The notes beneath the pieces were generated by a model. It was not told the origin of the DNA and made no database searches. It saw only the letters and a program-made list of their open reading frames with translations. From positions 12,351 to 76,350 of the forward strand of contig NZ_DAHXOI010000006.1 of assembly GCF_027364955.1 (NCBI RefSeq): 64,000 bases of DNA, written 5' to 3'. The DNA is from Ferrimicrobium sp. Its GTDB lineage: Bacteria > Actinomycetota > Acidimicrobiia > Acidimicrobiales > Acidimicrobiaceae. Positions 34,289-42,642 of the stretch are shown here, piece after piece. Numbering within the stretch: the first letter of the stretch is position 1; each line of letters opens with the position of its first letter. The position numbers were made by a program, and so were the translations under genes.

Positions 34289-35110
34289 ATGGCGGCTTGG
34301 TATCACACGCGGTGGGGACTGCAATCCGGTGTCATCGGCCTTGGCGCGCTCCTCCTGGCGTCGTGTGGAACCAGCAGCCATGAGGCGCCATCGTCAGCCT
34401 CGAAAGCATCGGTAGCGGCCAAGGTCGATCACGGTCGTCATCCGAGCACCCCTCGGCTCCCGGCTCCACTCGCTGCGGCGATGACAGCGTTCTCCTCAAC
34501 GCCAATGCGCTTTGAGATCGCCGTGCGTGAGCAGGCGCCTGGTGTGATGCATCAGCCGACAGTGTATGGTGCCTGGGATCCGAGTGATCGAGATGGTGAG
34601 GTAGCGATCATTGCAGCGAACGGTGGGGTCGAGTCAGCCTATGGCGCTTCGCGAGTCGTCGCGGGTCAATCCTGGAGCCTGATCAGTGGGCATTGGTACA
34701 GCGTGGGTTTCGGCCAACAGGAGATCGGCCAGATCCTCGCGGTGGTAGAGATGATGCGCCTGACCGGGCGCCTGCACCCGAGCGCTTCGCAAGTCATCGC
34801 CGGAATTACCTGCCTTGGTTATCGTGGGAACCTCACGAAGGACCAGATCGTCGACGCCCTGGAACATGGACGCGGCACGTTGCAACAGGCGTTTGTGGGC
34901 GTCCGCCAGCTACATTACTCGATCTATGTGGGTGCCGGTTTCGTCCGCAGTCTTGCGGTGACGGCCGTCCTCACGCATGACCGACTCACCTATCACACCC
35001 AGTGGACGGTCACGTTCCCGGGCTGGGGGACGCCGTTAAAGATTCGCCCACCGCTCGCTGCCTCAGTCTTACCAGGGACAGCTCCTAGTGGGGGGCTTCT
35101 GCCGCTCTGA
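34289..35110 (+). CDS. Hypothetical lipoprotein
   Basis: A 273-residue protein with a short positively charged start, a hydrophobic stretch VIGLGALLLASC (lipobox LASC, Cys near residue 27) and a Ser/Ala/His-rich linker. The mature part has no recognised domain; it contains GQSWSLISGHWYSVGFGQQEIGQ- and ITCLGYRGNLTKDQIV-like segments. The start at 34289 gives a normal lipoprotein signal; a GTG at 34265 is also in frame. It should be anchored outside the cytoplasmic membrane; function unknown. Confidence 0.7.
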   Translation: MAAWYHTRWGLQSGVIGLGALLLASCGTSSHEAPSSASKASVAAKVDHGRHPSTPRLPAPLAAAMTAFSSTPMRFEIAVREQAPGVMHQPTVYGAWDPSDRDGEVAIIAANGGVESAYGASRVVAGQSWSLISGHWYSVGFGQQEIGQILAVVEMMRLTGRLHPSASQVIAGITCLGYRGNLTKDQIVDALEHGRGTLQQAFVGVRQLHYSIYVGAGFVRSLAVTAVLTHDRLTYHTQWTVTFPGWGTPLKIRPPLAASVLPGTAPSGGLLPL

Positions 35111-35236
35111 TCGACAGCGATCTCCAGTGCCGCGCTGGGGTCAATATTGACCGATGTTGATCAGAACCAGAGAGAGGTGAAGGACCCTCTTCACGGGTCT
35201 TGGTGCTCTGTTGTTCTTTGGCGATGTTGGCTGCCG

Positions 35237-36040
35237 CTAGGCGTCTCGGCTGGTCAGCCTCCAGTTGGCGATCAGTAGGACAAGAATGGTGTAGATGGCG
35301 AGGAGGCCAAGACCGAGCCATGCACTGAAGGTGTCTGGCTGGGAGTGCACGCTCATCATTGTCTGTCCGATCGTGAAGGGCAGGAACTTGTTGATATCGT
35401 TTGCGAGTGAGGTTGGCAGCGCTGTCACCAACAGTGGAAGCACCAAGACTAACGCGACAAAGGTGGTGATCGCGCCAGCGGTATGGCGAACGATGACGCC
35501 AAGACCTAATGCAAAGAGCGCGAGAAGCGCCATGTACAGGCCGGTACCCGCGACCGCACGCAAAACATTCGTGCCACCGAGCGATGCGGTCGGTGTCGTG
35601 CCCGAGAGCAGAGCTTGGCCTGCAAAGAAGCTGGCAAAGCTCACGATCTCGCCAACGATGACGGCCACGATGGCGAACATGACGATTTTCGCCAGGAGGA
35701 CCTTAGACCGAGAGGCGGCCGCTGTGAAGGTCGCACTGATAGTGCCAGTCGCGACTTCAGCGGTGAAGACCAAAATCCCGAGCACGCCAAGGGCGAGCTG
35801 GCCGAGGAGAACACCCGAGAGGCTTCGCGAGGTGGGGTCGAAGGCCAAGCGGTGTGCTGGACCGACGTGATTCCAGTTCGCCGCGATCGCCCAAGCCCCA
35901 AGCGATGAGATACCAATGGTGAGGATCGCGGTGATAAGGAGGGTGAGAATGGTGGAGCGCACCGAGCGGATCTTCACCCATTCCGAAGCGAGTAGATCGC
36001 CAAAGCTCTGGCGATGTTGGGTTGTGGTGGTCACACTCAT
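35237..36040 (-). CDS. ABC-2 type transporter permease
   Basis: A 267-residue membrane protein with six hydrophobic segments and the ABC-2 layout (SEWVKIRSVRSTILTLLI at the start, then TGTISATFTAAASRSKVLLAK). Its ATG overlaps the ATPase stop as ATGA (36037-36040). It should export an unknown substrate with the upstream ATPase. The similarity in this class is too broad to say more. Confidence 0.85.
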   Translation of the reverse strand: MSVTTTTQHRQSFGDLLASEWVKIRSVRSTILTLLITAILTIGISSLGAWAIAANWNHVGPAHRLAFDPTSRSLSGVLLGQLALGVLGILVFTAEVATGTISATFTAAASRSKVLLAKIVMFAIVAVIVGEIVSFASFFAGQALLSGTTPTASLGGTNVLRAVAGTGLYMALLALFALGLGVIVRHTAGAITTFVALVLVLPLLVTALPTSLANDINKFLPFTIGQTMMSVHSQPDTFSAWLGLGLLAIYTILVLLIANWRLTSRDA

Positions 36041-36969
36041 GCGCGTTCCCCTTCTAGCTGGACTGTGGTATGGGATTGGAACTCGACGTCATCTTGCATG
36101 AGGCTCATGAAGGCGTCCTCAAGGCTAGCGGAGACGCTCGCGAGTTCATGGAGTACGATGCCTGCTGAAAAGGCGACCTCGCCGATAGCTGCGGTCTCAA
36201 GGCCGGTTACTTGTAGGCCGTCTGGGTCCACGTTGGTCATGGTCGCGCCCCGTTGGGCGAGCAGGGCTTGGAGTTCGTCTCGACGTGGCGTTCGTACCAG
36301 CGTCGTCTTGCCTGAGTTGGCGTCAATGAAGTTGGCCATGTCGGTGTCGGCGACAAGCTTGCCCCGACCGATGACCACTACATGATCAGCCGTGAGCGCC
36401 ATCTCGCTCATGAGGTGGCTGGAGACGAAGATGCCACGGCCCTCTGCTGCCAAACCGCGCAGGAGATGGCGAATCCAAAGAATCCCCTCAGGATCGAGTC
36501 CGTTGACTGGCTCATCGAAGAGGAGGAGCGGGGCATCACCGAGCAGGGCTGCGGCGATGCCGAGTCGTTGGCCCATGCCGAGCGAGAAGGTGCCCGCTCG
36601 CCGATCTGCGACTGAGGTGAGCCCTACGAGGTCGAGCACCTCGTCAACGCGCTGTTTGGAGATATGGTTCGTGGCGGCGAGTGCCAAGAGATGGTTGCGA
36701 GCGGTGCGACCCGGATGATAGGCTTTGGCTTCGAGCAGGGCTCCGATGGTCCGTAGCGGATTTTTCAGTTCGGAGAAGTGTTGACCGTTGATGAGTACAG
36801 AGCCTTCGCTTGGGTGGTCAAGACCCATGATCATCCGCATCGTCGTCGATTTACCCGCTCCGTTCGGCCCGAGAAAGCCGGTGACCCGTCCCTCGACCAC
36901 TTGGAAGTCGAGGTGATCGACCGCCAAGGTCCCTTCGTAGGTCTTGGTGAGACCATGCGCTTCTATCAT
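36037..36969 (-). CDS. ABC transporter ATP-binding protein (ABC-2 class)
   Basis: A 310-residue ATPase with Walker A GPNGAGKST (about residues 34-42), signature FSLGMGQRLG (LGMGQ form), Walker B LLLFDEPVNGLD and H-loop SSHLMSE, as in lantibiotic/bacitracin-type exporters. The last 90 residues form a C-terminal extension. It pairs with the overlapping permease. A second ABC-2 system lies just upstream in the same direction; the inverted repeat at 37017-37073 lies between them. Confidence 0.9.
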   Translation of the reverse strand: MIEAHGLTKTYEGTLAVDHLDFQVVEGRVTGFLGPNGAGKSTTMRMIMGLDHPSEGSVLINGQHFSELKNPLRTIGALLEAKAYHPGRTARNHLLALAATNHISKQRVDEVLDLVGLTSVADRRAGTFSLGMGQRLGIAAALLGDAPLLLFDEPVNGLDPEGILWIRHLLRGLAAEGRGIFVSSHLMSEMALTADHVVVIGRGKLVADTDMANFIDANSGKTTLVRTPRRDELQALLAQRGATMTNVDPDGLQVTGLETAAIGEVAFSAGIVLHELASVSASLEDAFMSLMQDDVEFQSHTTVQLEGERA

Positions 36970-37016
36970 TGCTTGTCTTCTCCTTAGGCTCGTCGCGGTT
37001 CAGCCTAGAGAAATTA

Positions 37017-37073
37017 TGCAGCAAGATACTGATAGCGAGCTGAATAGTTGCTGTGTTCAAGTATCTTGCAGCA
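37017..37073. promoter_or_regulatory. Long-range inverted repeat between two ABC-2 systems
   Basis: TGCAGCAAGATACT (37017-37030) is mirrored by AGTATCTTGCAGCA (37060-37073), 13 of 14 positions pairing, with 29 bases between. The second arm also contains the perfect palindrome CTTGCAGCAAG. It lies between the end of one permease gene and the start of the next ATPase gene, so it may be an operator for the downstream pair or a weak intergenic stem; there is no T-run. A CATAAT -10-like hexamer overlaps the first arm on the minus strand. Confidence 0.5.
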
Positions 37074-37080
37074 AGCTGTC

Positions 37081-37896
37081 TTAACTGATCACCCGGTTCT
37101 TGAAACCTCTGATGCCGATGAAGAGCAGGAGGAGGAAGAAGCCGATCAACCCCGCATAGACGCCATAGAGATTCATATGGGGGATGCCGGTGGTGAGCGC
37201 TGCGCGCAGGCCTTCGTTGATGTAGATCAACGGATTGATCAGGACCGCCCATTTGAGCCAAGGAATGGTACCAAGGCTGGTCCAGGGGTAGTAGACGGCA
37301 CCGAGAAAAGTCATTGGCAACAGAATGATTGCGAATATAAAAGCGACCTGTGTAGGAGGAACGATCGTACCGATGGCGAGCCCAAGCGCCCCCGAGAGCA
37401 CTGCGGCGATGGGGATGATGGTGAGCACAAGTGGCCAATTGACGGAAAGATGCACCGTGGTGGCCGGTATGAAGATCGAGACGATAAAGACGACGAGCGC
37501 TGCAATGAGGGCCTGAAGGGCACCGGAGATGATCTTGGCAGTCGCAACGCCCCAGATGGGAACTGGCGCTAACACCCGGTCCTCGATCTCACGCGTGAAA
37601 GAAAACTCCTGGACGAGTGGGAGAGCAACGGCTTGAATGCCTTGGGTGATGATGGAGATCCCCACGACGCCGGCAACGAGGAGTGTGGAGAACTTTGCCT
37701 CAGCGGCTGCGTTTCCCCCGATCCCCTGTCCGATCTTTGGGAACACGTAGGCCAGTACGAAGACGATGAGGATGGGTTGTGAGATCACTCGTACCAAGAA
37801 CATGACCCAACGGGAGATCAACACCCGGATGTCTCGGACGACGAGTGACCAGATGGTCTGGGCGTAGTGCGAACGTGTCGCTGTGGTCAGACTCAT
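37081..37896 (-). CDS. ABC-2 type transporter permease (DrrB/NodJ-like)
   Basis: A 271-residue membrane protein with six hydrophobic segments and the DrrB-like pattern REIEDRVLAPVPIWGVATAK, then FLGAVYYPWTSLGTIPWLKW and INPLIYINEGLRAAL. Its ATG and the ATPase TAA share bases (TAATG). It works with the upstream DrrA-like ATPase to export lipids or drugs. The substrate is unknown. Confidence 0.9.
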   Translation of the reverse strand: MSLTTATRSHYAQTIWSLVVRDIRVLISRWVMFLVRVISQPILIVFVLAYVFPKIGQGIGGNAAAEAKFSTLLVAGVVGISIITQGIQAVALPLVQEFSFTREIEDRVLAPVPIWGVATAKIISGALQALIAALVVFIVSIFIPATTVHLSVNWPLVLTIIPIAAVLSGALGLAIGTIVPPTQVAFIFAIILLPMTFLGAVYYPWTSLGTIPWLKWAVLINPLIYINEGLRAALTTGIPHMNLYGVYAGLIGFFLLLLFIGIRGFKNRVIS

Positions 37897-38861
37897 TATT
37901 CTCGTAGGTCCCTTCCTGTAAGCGCGAGAAACACGCTCTCGAGCGATCCCTGTCGGACTGAAAGATTGCGGTAGGTGATCTCCATGGCAACGAGCTCCTT
38001 GACCAGCATTGGCAGCAGATCGGTTGGGTCATCGGTGGAGATGGTGAGCTGTGTGCCGGCAAAACCAACGGTGGTGTTTGGCAGCGCTTGTGCCAACATC
38101 GTCGCCACCTCCGGGTCGGCCCCCTGGAGATCGAGTGAGATTTGTGCTTGCTTTGCATAGGACCGCTTGAGAGCAGCGGGGGTGTCCAGGGCAAGCACCT
38201 GGCCATGATCCATAATGGCGATCTTCTCGCACAGCTCGTCGGCCTCATCCATGTAGTGGGTGGAGAGGAGGATGGTCTGCCCGGCGGCGTTGAGCTCGCG
38301 CAGAATCTCCCAAAGCGCCAGCCTGCTCTGCGGGTCGAGCCCGGTGGTGGGTTCATCGAGTACCAAAATGGTTGGGTTGTGCATGACGGCCCGTGCGACC
38401 ATGAGCCGTTGTGCCATTCCTCCCGAGAGCGCCCCGACTGGTGCAGCCGCACGTTCTTGGAGGCGGAACTGGACCAGCAGCTGATCGGCCTTGACACGGG
38501 CATCTTTGGCAGTCATTCCGAAGTATCTGCCGTGGAAGGTGAGGTTTTCGCGGACGCTCAGCGATCGATCAAGGGTATTGGACTGGGGAACGACGCCGAG
38601 ATAGCCCTTGGCCTGGGCTGGTTTGGCGACCACGTCGATGCCGTTGATCATCACCGCCCCGGAGGTCGGAATAACCCGAGTAGTGATCATGCCAAAGGTG
38701 GTTGTTTTCCCTGCACCGTTGGGACCGAGAAGCCCATAGATGCTGCCGCGAGGGATGGAGAAACTGACGCCACGAACTGCGGCGATCGCCCCAGGGTAAG
38801 TCTTCACAAGATCCTTGACTTCGATCGCAGGGTTCTGGGTACCGAGGTCGGTGGCTACCAT
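37896..38861 (-). CDS. ABC transporter ATP-binding protein (DrrA-like)
   Basis: A 321-residue ATPase with Walker A GPNGAGKTT, Q-loop VVPQSNTLD, signature LSGGMAQRLMVARAVM, Walker B ILVLDEPTTGLDP and H-loop STHYMDEAD, the usual DrrA/NodI pattern. The frame stays open for 320 more codons upstream but that part is antisense to nadE and is not coding; the ATG at 38861 starts the conserved domain. GAGAGGA lies 11 bases upstream, inside the divergent nadE gene, whose start is only 6 bp away. Confidence 0.92.
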   Translation of the reverse strand: MVATDLGTQNPAIEVKDLVKTYPGAIAAVRGVSFSIPRGSIYGLLGPNGAGKTTTFGMITTRVIPTSGAVMINGIDVVAKPAQAKGYLGVVPQSNTLDRSLSVRENLTFHGRYFGMTAKDARVKADQLLVQFRLQERAAAPVGALSGGMAQRLMVARAVMHNPTILVLDEPTTGLDPQSRLALWEILRELNAAGQTILLSTHYMDEADELCEKIAIMDHGQVLALDTPAALKRSYAKQAQISLDLQGADPEVATMLAQALPNTTVGFAGTQLTISTDDPTDLLPMLVKELVAMEITYRNLSVRQGSLESVFLALTGRDLRE

Positions 38862-38867
38862 GACTAT

Positions 38868-40595
38868 GTGAGTCCTCTCAAACTTGCCTGCGCACAGGTT
38901 AATGTTGCCGTCGGTGCTATCGAACAGAACGTCGATCGCTGTTATTCCGCCATCGAGGAGGCGCGATCGCATGGGGTCGATGTGCTGCTCTTCCCAGAAC
39001 TGACGCTCACTGGCTACCCGCCGGAGGATCTTCTCCTCCAACCGCAGTTTGTCGATGCGAACGACGCCGCACTGACCAAGGTCGCCCAGTACGTTGGTGA
39101 CGACATCGTGGTGGTGATCGGTTGTGTTCGACGCGGGGATGACTTGCATAACTCCGTCGCGGTACTTTTCGATCACCGGGTGCAGATGACCTATGATAAG
39201 CAGATCCTGCCTAACTATACCGTCTTTGATGAATGTCGGTATTTCCGGCCCGGTGAGCCCCAGCCACAGCTCCTCGAGGTCAACGGCGTCCCGGTTGGTC
39301 TTGCTATCTGCGAGGATGCATGGTCTCCACAGGGTGCGATCGCGCAGGCCTCGGCGATGGGTGCTGAGGTGGTGCTCGTGGCCAACGCCTCTCCGTACGA
39401 GATGGGTCGACAAGCAGCTCGAGAACGACTCATGGAGGTCCGAGCTTCCGATGCATCGGTGGCGATTCTCTACTGCAACCTGGTCGGTGGTCAAGATGAG
39501 CTGGTCTTTGATGGCGGTTCCTTCTTTGTCGATGCGCTTGGCAGTGTCCAGACGAGAGCGGCTCGCTTCGCTGAGGACCTCTTGGTCGTTGATTTTTTGG
39601 GGGAGGAGGCCCGTTACCGCAAGCGTCTTCTCGATCCCCGAGGTGGCTTGAGGACCGATGTCAAGCCGGCTGGACGGAGAACAATCACGACTCGACCTGC
39701 CCATGCGGGTCCAGTGAGATCGATTGGCCTGTCCAGGCCCATGGAGGTGCCCATCGAGGGTTTCGACCCGGAGGAGGTGACGCGGGCCATGGTGCTTGGG
39801 ACGCGTGACTATGTGAGGAAGAATCATTCCCCTGGTGTTCTTGTTGCGGTTTCGGGGGGCATCGACTCGGCGCTTGTCGCCGCTCTTGCGGTAGAGGCAC
39901 TCGGCCCCTCAGTCGTGCAGCTGGTTGCCTTGCCATCTCGTTACTCCTCACCAGGCTCCCTGACCGATGCGACTGCGCTTGCCAAGAACCTCGGCTGCGA
40001 ACTCGTGACCCTGCCAATTGAGGCAGCCCATCGCACCCTGTCAGAGATCCTGGCGCGCGAGATACCTGTGGAGGGTCTTGTCGATGAAAACCTGCAGAGT
40101 CGCATTCGTGGGATGCTGATGATGGCGCTCTCTAATTCGAGCGGCCGATTAGTCCTCACGACTGGTAATAAATCTGAGCTGGCAGTGGGGTATTCGACCC
40201 TCTATGGCGACACGGCTGGTGGGTTCGCGGTGATCAAGGACCTCTACAAGACCCAGGTGTACGCGATCGCGGCGCATCTGAACCGGCAGCGGATTGTTAT
40301 CCCCACTGAGATTCTCACCAAGCCCCCAAGTGCTGAGCTGCGTCCGGATCAACTCGATACCGATACACTTCCCGACTACTCCGTGCTCGATGAGGTGCTG
40401 GTCTCGCTCATTGATCGGGACCAATCGGTAGCGCAATTGGTTGTGCGAGGCTTCGACTCCGAGATGGTGGCGCGGGTCGATGCTCTCATTCGTCGGAACG
40501 AATACAAGCGAAGACAGAGTCCGGTCGGAGTCCGCCTCTCTTCAAAGGCATTCGGGAAGGATCGACGCATGCCGATTAGCTCCGGATACGAGTGA
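38868..40595 (+). CDS. nadE: Glutamine-dependent NAD+ synthetase
   Basis: A 575-residue two-domain enzyme that makes NAD+ from deamido-NAD+, ATP and glutamine. The N-terminal nitrilase-type glutaminase has its Glu (FPELTLTG), Lys (YDKQILPNY) and Cys (LAICEDAW); the C-terminal domain has the PP-loop SGGIDSALVAAL and TGNKSELAVGY. I start at GTG 38868 (VSPLKLACAQ...), where the family begins; the frame is open much further upstream but that region is antisense to the ABC ATPase gene. Lys/Cys spacing and length are normal. Confidence 0.96.
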   Translation: MSPLKLACAQVNVAVGAIEQNVDRCYSAIEEARSHGVDVLLFPELTLTGYPPEDLLLQPQFVDANDAALTKVAQYVGDDIVVVIGCVRRGDDLHNSVAVLFDHRVQMTYDKQILPNYTVFDECRYFRPGEPQPQLLEVNGVPVGLAICEDAWSPQGAIAQASAMGAEVVLVANASPYEMGRQAARERLMEVRASDASVAILYCNLVGGQDELVFDGGSFFVDALGSVQTRAARFAEDLLVVDFLGEEARYRKRLLDPRGGLRTDVKPAGRRTITTRPAHAGPVRSIGLSRPMEVPIEGFDPEEVTRAMVLGTRDYVRKNHSPGVLVAVSGGIDSALVAALAVEALGPSVVQLVALPSRYSSPGSLTDATALAKNLGCELVTLPIEAAHRTLSEILAREIPVEGLVDENLQSRIRGMLMMALSNSSGRLVLTTGNKSELAVGYSTLYGDTAGGFAVIKDLYKTQVYAIAAHLNRQRIVIPTEILTKPPSAELRPDQLDTDTLPDYSVLDEVLVSLIDRDQSVAQLVVRGFDSEMVARVDALIRRNEYKRRQSPVGVRLSSKAFGKDRRMPISSGYE

Positions 40596-40598
40596 GCC

Positions 40599-41021
40599 AT
40601 GGAACGCCAACGAGTACCCGATTGGGTTGGCGGTTTTGAACAGCCACTCGCGCTTGACGAGGTCCGGGTCGTGATCGACAGAGTTGCACAGCGTTGTATG
40701 ACGTTGGCACAGCTAATCGTGGCGACTGCCCCACAGCGCCGTCTCGTTCACATCGAGTTCTCCCGTTGGCTCGGTGTTGCTGTTGGAGACCTTATCGCCG
40801 TTGCTCCTCATCCAACCCCTGAACTCCTCCGTAACCTCACGCCAGCGGTTCAGCCGCTCGAATCCTATCTCTCTTCGTCGCCTGACACGGAGGTTGCGGC
40901 ACTCCATGAGGTCCTCGCTCTCTTGGCTGGTGACAGTGGCTGGGGCAATCGGAACCTTGCCTTTATTGCTCGGCAGTTGCACGGAGATCTCAGTTGGTGG
41001 AGAACGCTAGCAAATTTATAG
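40599..41021 (+). CDS. Conserved-looking hypothetical protein, 140 aa
   Basis: Not recognised. The frame starts three bases after the nadE stop and probably shares its transcript. The protein is mostly helical and neutral (DEVRVVIDRVAQRCMTLAQLI, LHEVLALLAGDSGWGNRNLA) with no signal, membrane segment or metal motif. Composition matches its neighbours. No function can be assigned. Confidence 0.55.
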   Translation: MERQRVPDWVGGFEQPLALDEVRVVIDRVAQRCMTLAQLIVATAPQRRLVHIEFSRWLGVAVGDLIAVAPHPTPELLRNLTPAVQPLESYLSSSPDTEVAALHEVLALLAGDSGWGNRNLAFIARQLHGDLSWWRTLANL

Positions 41022-41154
41022 GCAGTTTTGCCGTAATGGCTTGGATTATGGCGCTATTCGGTAGAGTTTTTAAAGTGGAATCGAATCCAGGTTTGGTCGT
41101 TCGAAGCACGCGTGAAGCCCTGATATCGAGCGGGCAGAGGGAGACGTACCGGCT

Positions 41155-42087
41155 GTGAGCAGGGAACGACAGGAGCGCGACGAAGAGGATCTCATTCGGC
41201 TGTACCTTGGCGATATCGGTACCCATTCGCTTCTCTCAAAGGATGATGAAAGTCGTCTTGGTCGTGAGATGGAGGATGCGAATGAGGCTCGTGAGGAGCT
41301 CAACAGCGAGGGTCTGACGACTGAGCGTCGTCGTGAGCTGCTGATCATCGTTCGGCGAGGTGAGTCCGCTAAGCAGGCGTTCATTCAGGGCAACCTGCGA
41401 TTGGTTGTATCGATCGCCAAGCGCTATCAGGCCTCGGGATTGCCGCTCCTGGATCTAATCCAAGAGGGTAATATGGGTTTGATCCATGCAGTCGAGAAGT
41501 TTGACTGGCGTAAAGGTTTTAAGTTTTCCACGTATGCCACTTGGTGGATCCGTCAGGCGATCAATCGGGGTATCGCTAATACGGGCCGAACCATTCGATT
41601 GCCGGTTCACGCGGGGGATTCGCTCGCTCGCGTCCAGCGTGCCCAAATGCGACTCGAACTCAAGCTTGGTCGAAGCCCCACCGTAAATGAACTCGCCAAA
41701 GAGGTCGATCTCCCCTATGATAAGCTCATCGAGTCGCTGAAGTTTCGTGGCGATCCGGTATCATTGTCGGAGCCACTTCGGGACGATGGCGATGCCGAGC
41801 TTGGTGACGTTGTGGAAGATCGTTCTGCCTCCTCACCCTTCGAGGCGGTGGCGGAAGCGATGTTACCCTCTGAGATTGCCCGCCTGCTCTCTCCGCTCGA
41901 CCAGCGGGAGCGCGATATTCTGAAGTTGCGCTATGGGCTCGATCGGGGAGAGCCCCGTACGCTTGAGGAGGTAGGAGAGTATTTCCACCTTACACGTGAG
42001 CGGATTCGCCAGATTGAGTCTCGAGCCATGTCGAAGTTGCGTCATCCCTCTGCAGATATTGGGGCGCGTGACCTCTTGACAGGGTGA
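41155..42087 (+). CDS. RNA polymerase sigma factor, sigma-70 group 1/2 (RpoD/SigB-like)
   Basis: A 310-residue sigma factor with region 1.2 (DLIRLYLGDIGTHSLLSKDD), region 2 (NLRLVVSIAKRYQASGLPLLDLIQEGNMGL, then FKFSTYATWWIRQAI), region 3 (RSPTVNELAKEV) and region 4 (RTLEEVGEYFHLTRERIRQIE). It lacks the long region 1.1 of housekeeping sigma, so it may be an actinobacterial SigB/HrdD-type or a short principal factor. The start is GTG 41155; GGGAG lies 11 bases upstream. Confidence 0.92.
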   Translation: MSRERQERDEEDLIRLYLGDIGTHSLLSKDDESRLGREMEDANEAREELNSEGLTTERRRELLIIVRRGESAKQAFIQGNLRLVVSIAKRYQASGLPLLDLIQEGNMGLIHAVEKFDWRKGFKFSTYATWWIRQAINRGIANTGRTIRLPVHAGDSLARVQRAQMRLELKLGRSPTVNELAKEVDLPYDKLIESLKFRGDPVSLSEPLRDDGDAELGDVVEDRSASSPFEAVAEAMLPSEIARLLSPLDQRERDILKLRYGLDRGEPRTLEEVGEYFHLTRERIRQIESRAMSKLRHPSADIGARDLLTG

Positions 42088-42115
42088 GCTGATCGTATTT
42101 GCTAGGTGCAAGCTT

Positions 42116-42121
42116 TATAGT
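42116..42121 (+). promoter_or_regulatory. -10 element of a possible leaderless transcript
   Basis: TATAGT ends six bases before the ATG at 42128, so transcription would begin at or next to the start codon. No clear -35 is placed for it; TTGACA at 42076-42081 is too far. Confidence 0.4.
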
Positions 42122-42127
42122 GAAGGG

Positions 42128-42208
42128 ATGAAGAAACTCATTTTTCTCGCTATCGTCGGTGCTCTCGTGGCTGTTGCTGCCAAGAAGGTGCGAGAGACGC
42201 TCGCCTAA
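42128..42208 (+). CDS. 26-residue single-pass membrane peptide
   Basis: A complete small ORF: MKK, a hydrophobic helix LIFLAIVGALVAVAA, a basic KKVRETLA tail and TAA. The charge pattern (basic at both ends of an alanine/valine helix) is that of a small membrane anchor peptide; similar DLW-39-type peptides occur in actinobacteria. A -10 element six bases before the ATG suggests a leaderless mRNA. It follows the sigma factor gene by 40 bp and precedes a 430-bp gap. Function unknown. Confidence 0.6.
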   Translation: MKKLIFLAIVGALVAVAAKKVRETLA

Positions 42209-42642
42209 TATTGGCCTGCGAGCCATGTTGGTAGGCTGGCTTCGGTAGGCCGGTGTGGTTCTGCGATGTGTTGGAGCGCTGGCCCGCGGTCATTGTGTCG
42301 TTGGCCAACAATCGACAGCTGGTGTTTCCTGTCGGTCGGTAACTGCGTTCGTTGACTCCTCCACATTGCTGGTGAAACTAGCAGCGGCGGTTTGTCGCCA
42401 GAGAGTGCGCCACCGAGCTGGGCAAGCCGTTCTTGAGCAGGCCACCACAGTAGGGTTGGTTCAGCAGGGTTGTTCGCTGGCATCGAAGGTTCGCCAGAGG
42501 CGTCCCAGCTGCGTGTTGAGGATGGACTGATCGCCTCTAGCCCTATAGGGGCGGGGGCGTACGTGCGCCACGAGTTCCATGGTTCGACACACGCCAAAGA
42601 GCGGTTGGTGTCTCGCGGAGATATTCTTAAGACGATTGGTTC
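42209..42642. other. Gene-poor stretch, nothing recognised
   Basis: About 430 bp with overlapping open frames on both strands (for example 42205-42597 minus, 42255-42530 plus), none with a recognisable product. On the plus strand a frame without a start codon ends at 42644 with VRHEFHGSTHAKERLVSRG, which may be the tail of a decayed gene, but I cannot identify it. No RNA gene or repeat was seen. Confidence 0.45.

Noticed and set aside
38142-38867. Upstream extension of nadE
   Set aside because: It lies antisense to the ABC ATPase gene with intact Walker and signature motifs; nadE family proteins begin at the VSPLKLACAQ segment.
38862-39827. Upstream extension of the DrrA-like ATPase on the minus strand
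   Set aside because: It is antisense to the glutaminase domain of nadE, where the Glu, Lys and Cys of the active site are present; no domain is seen in the extension.
41022-41154. Small ORF or RNA between the hypothetical gene and the sigma factor
   Set aside because: No start with ribosome site, hairpin or RNA motif was found in the 130 bp.
42205-42597. 130-codon minus-strand frame
   Set aside because: No ribosome site or family similarity; composition is not coding-like.
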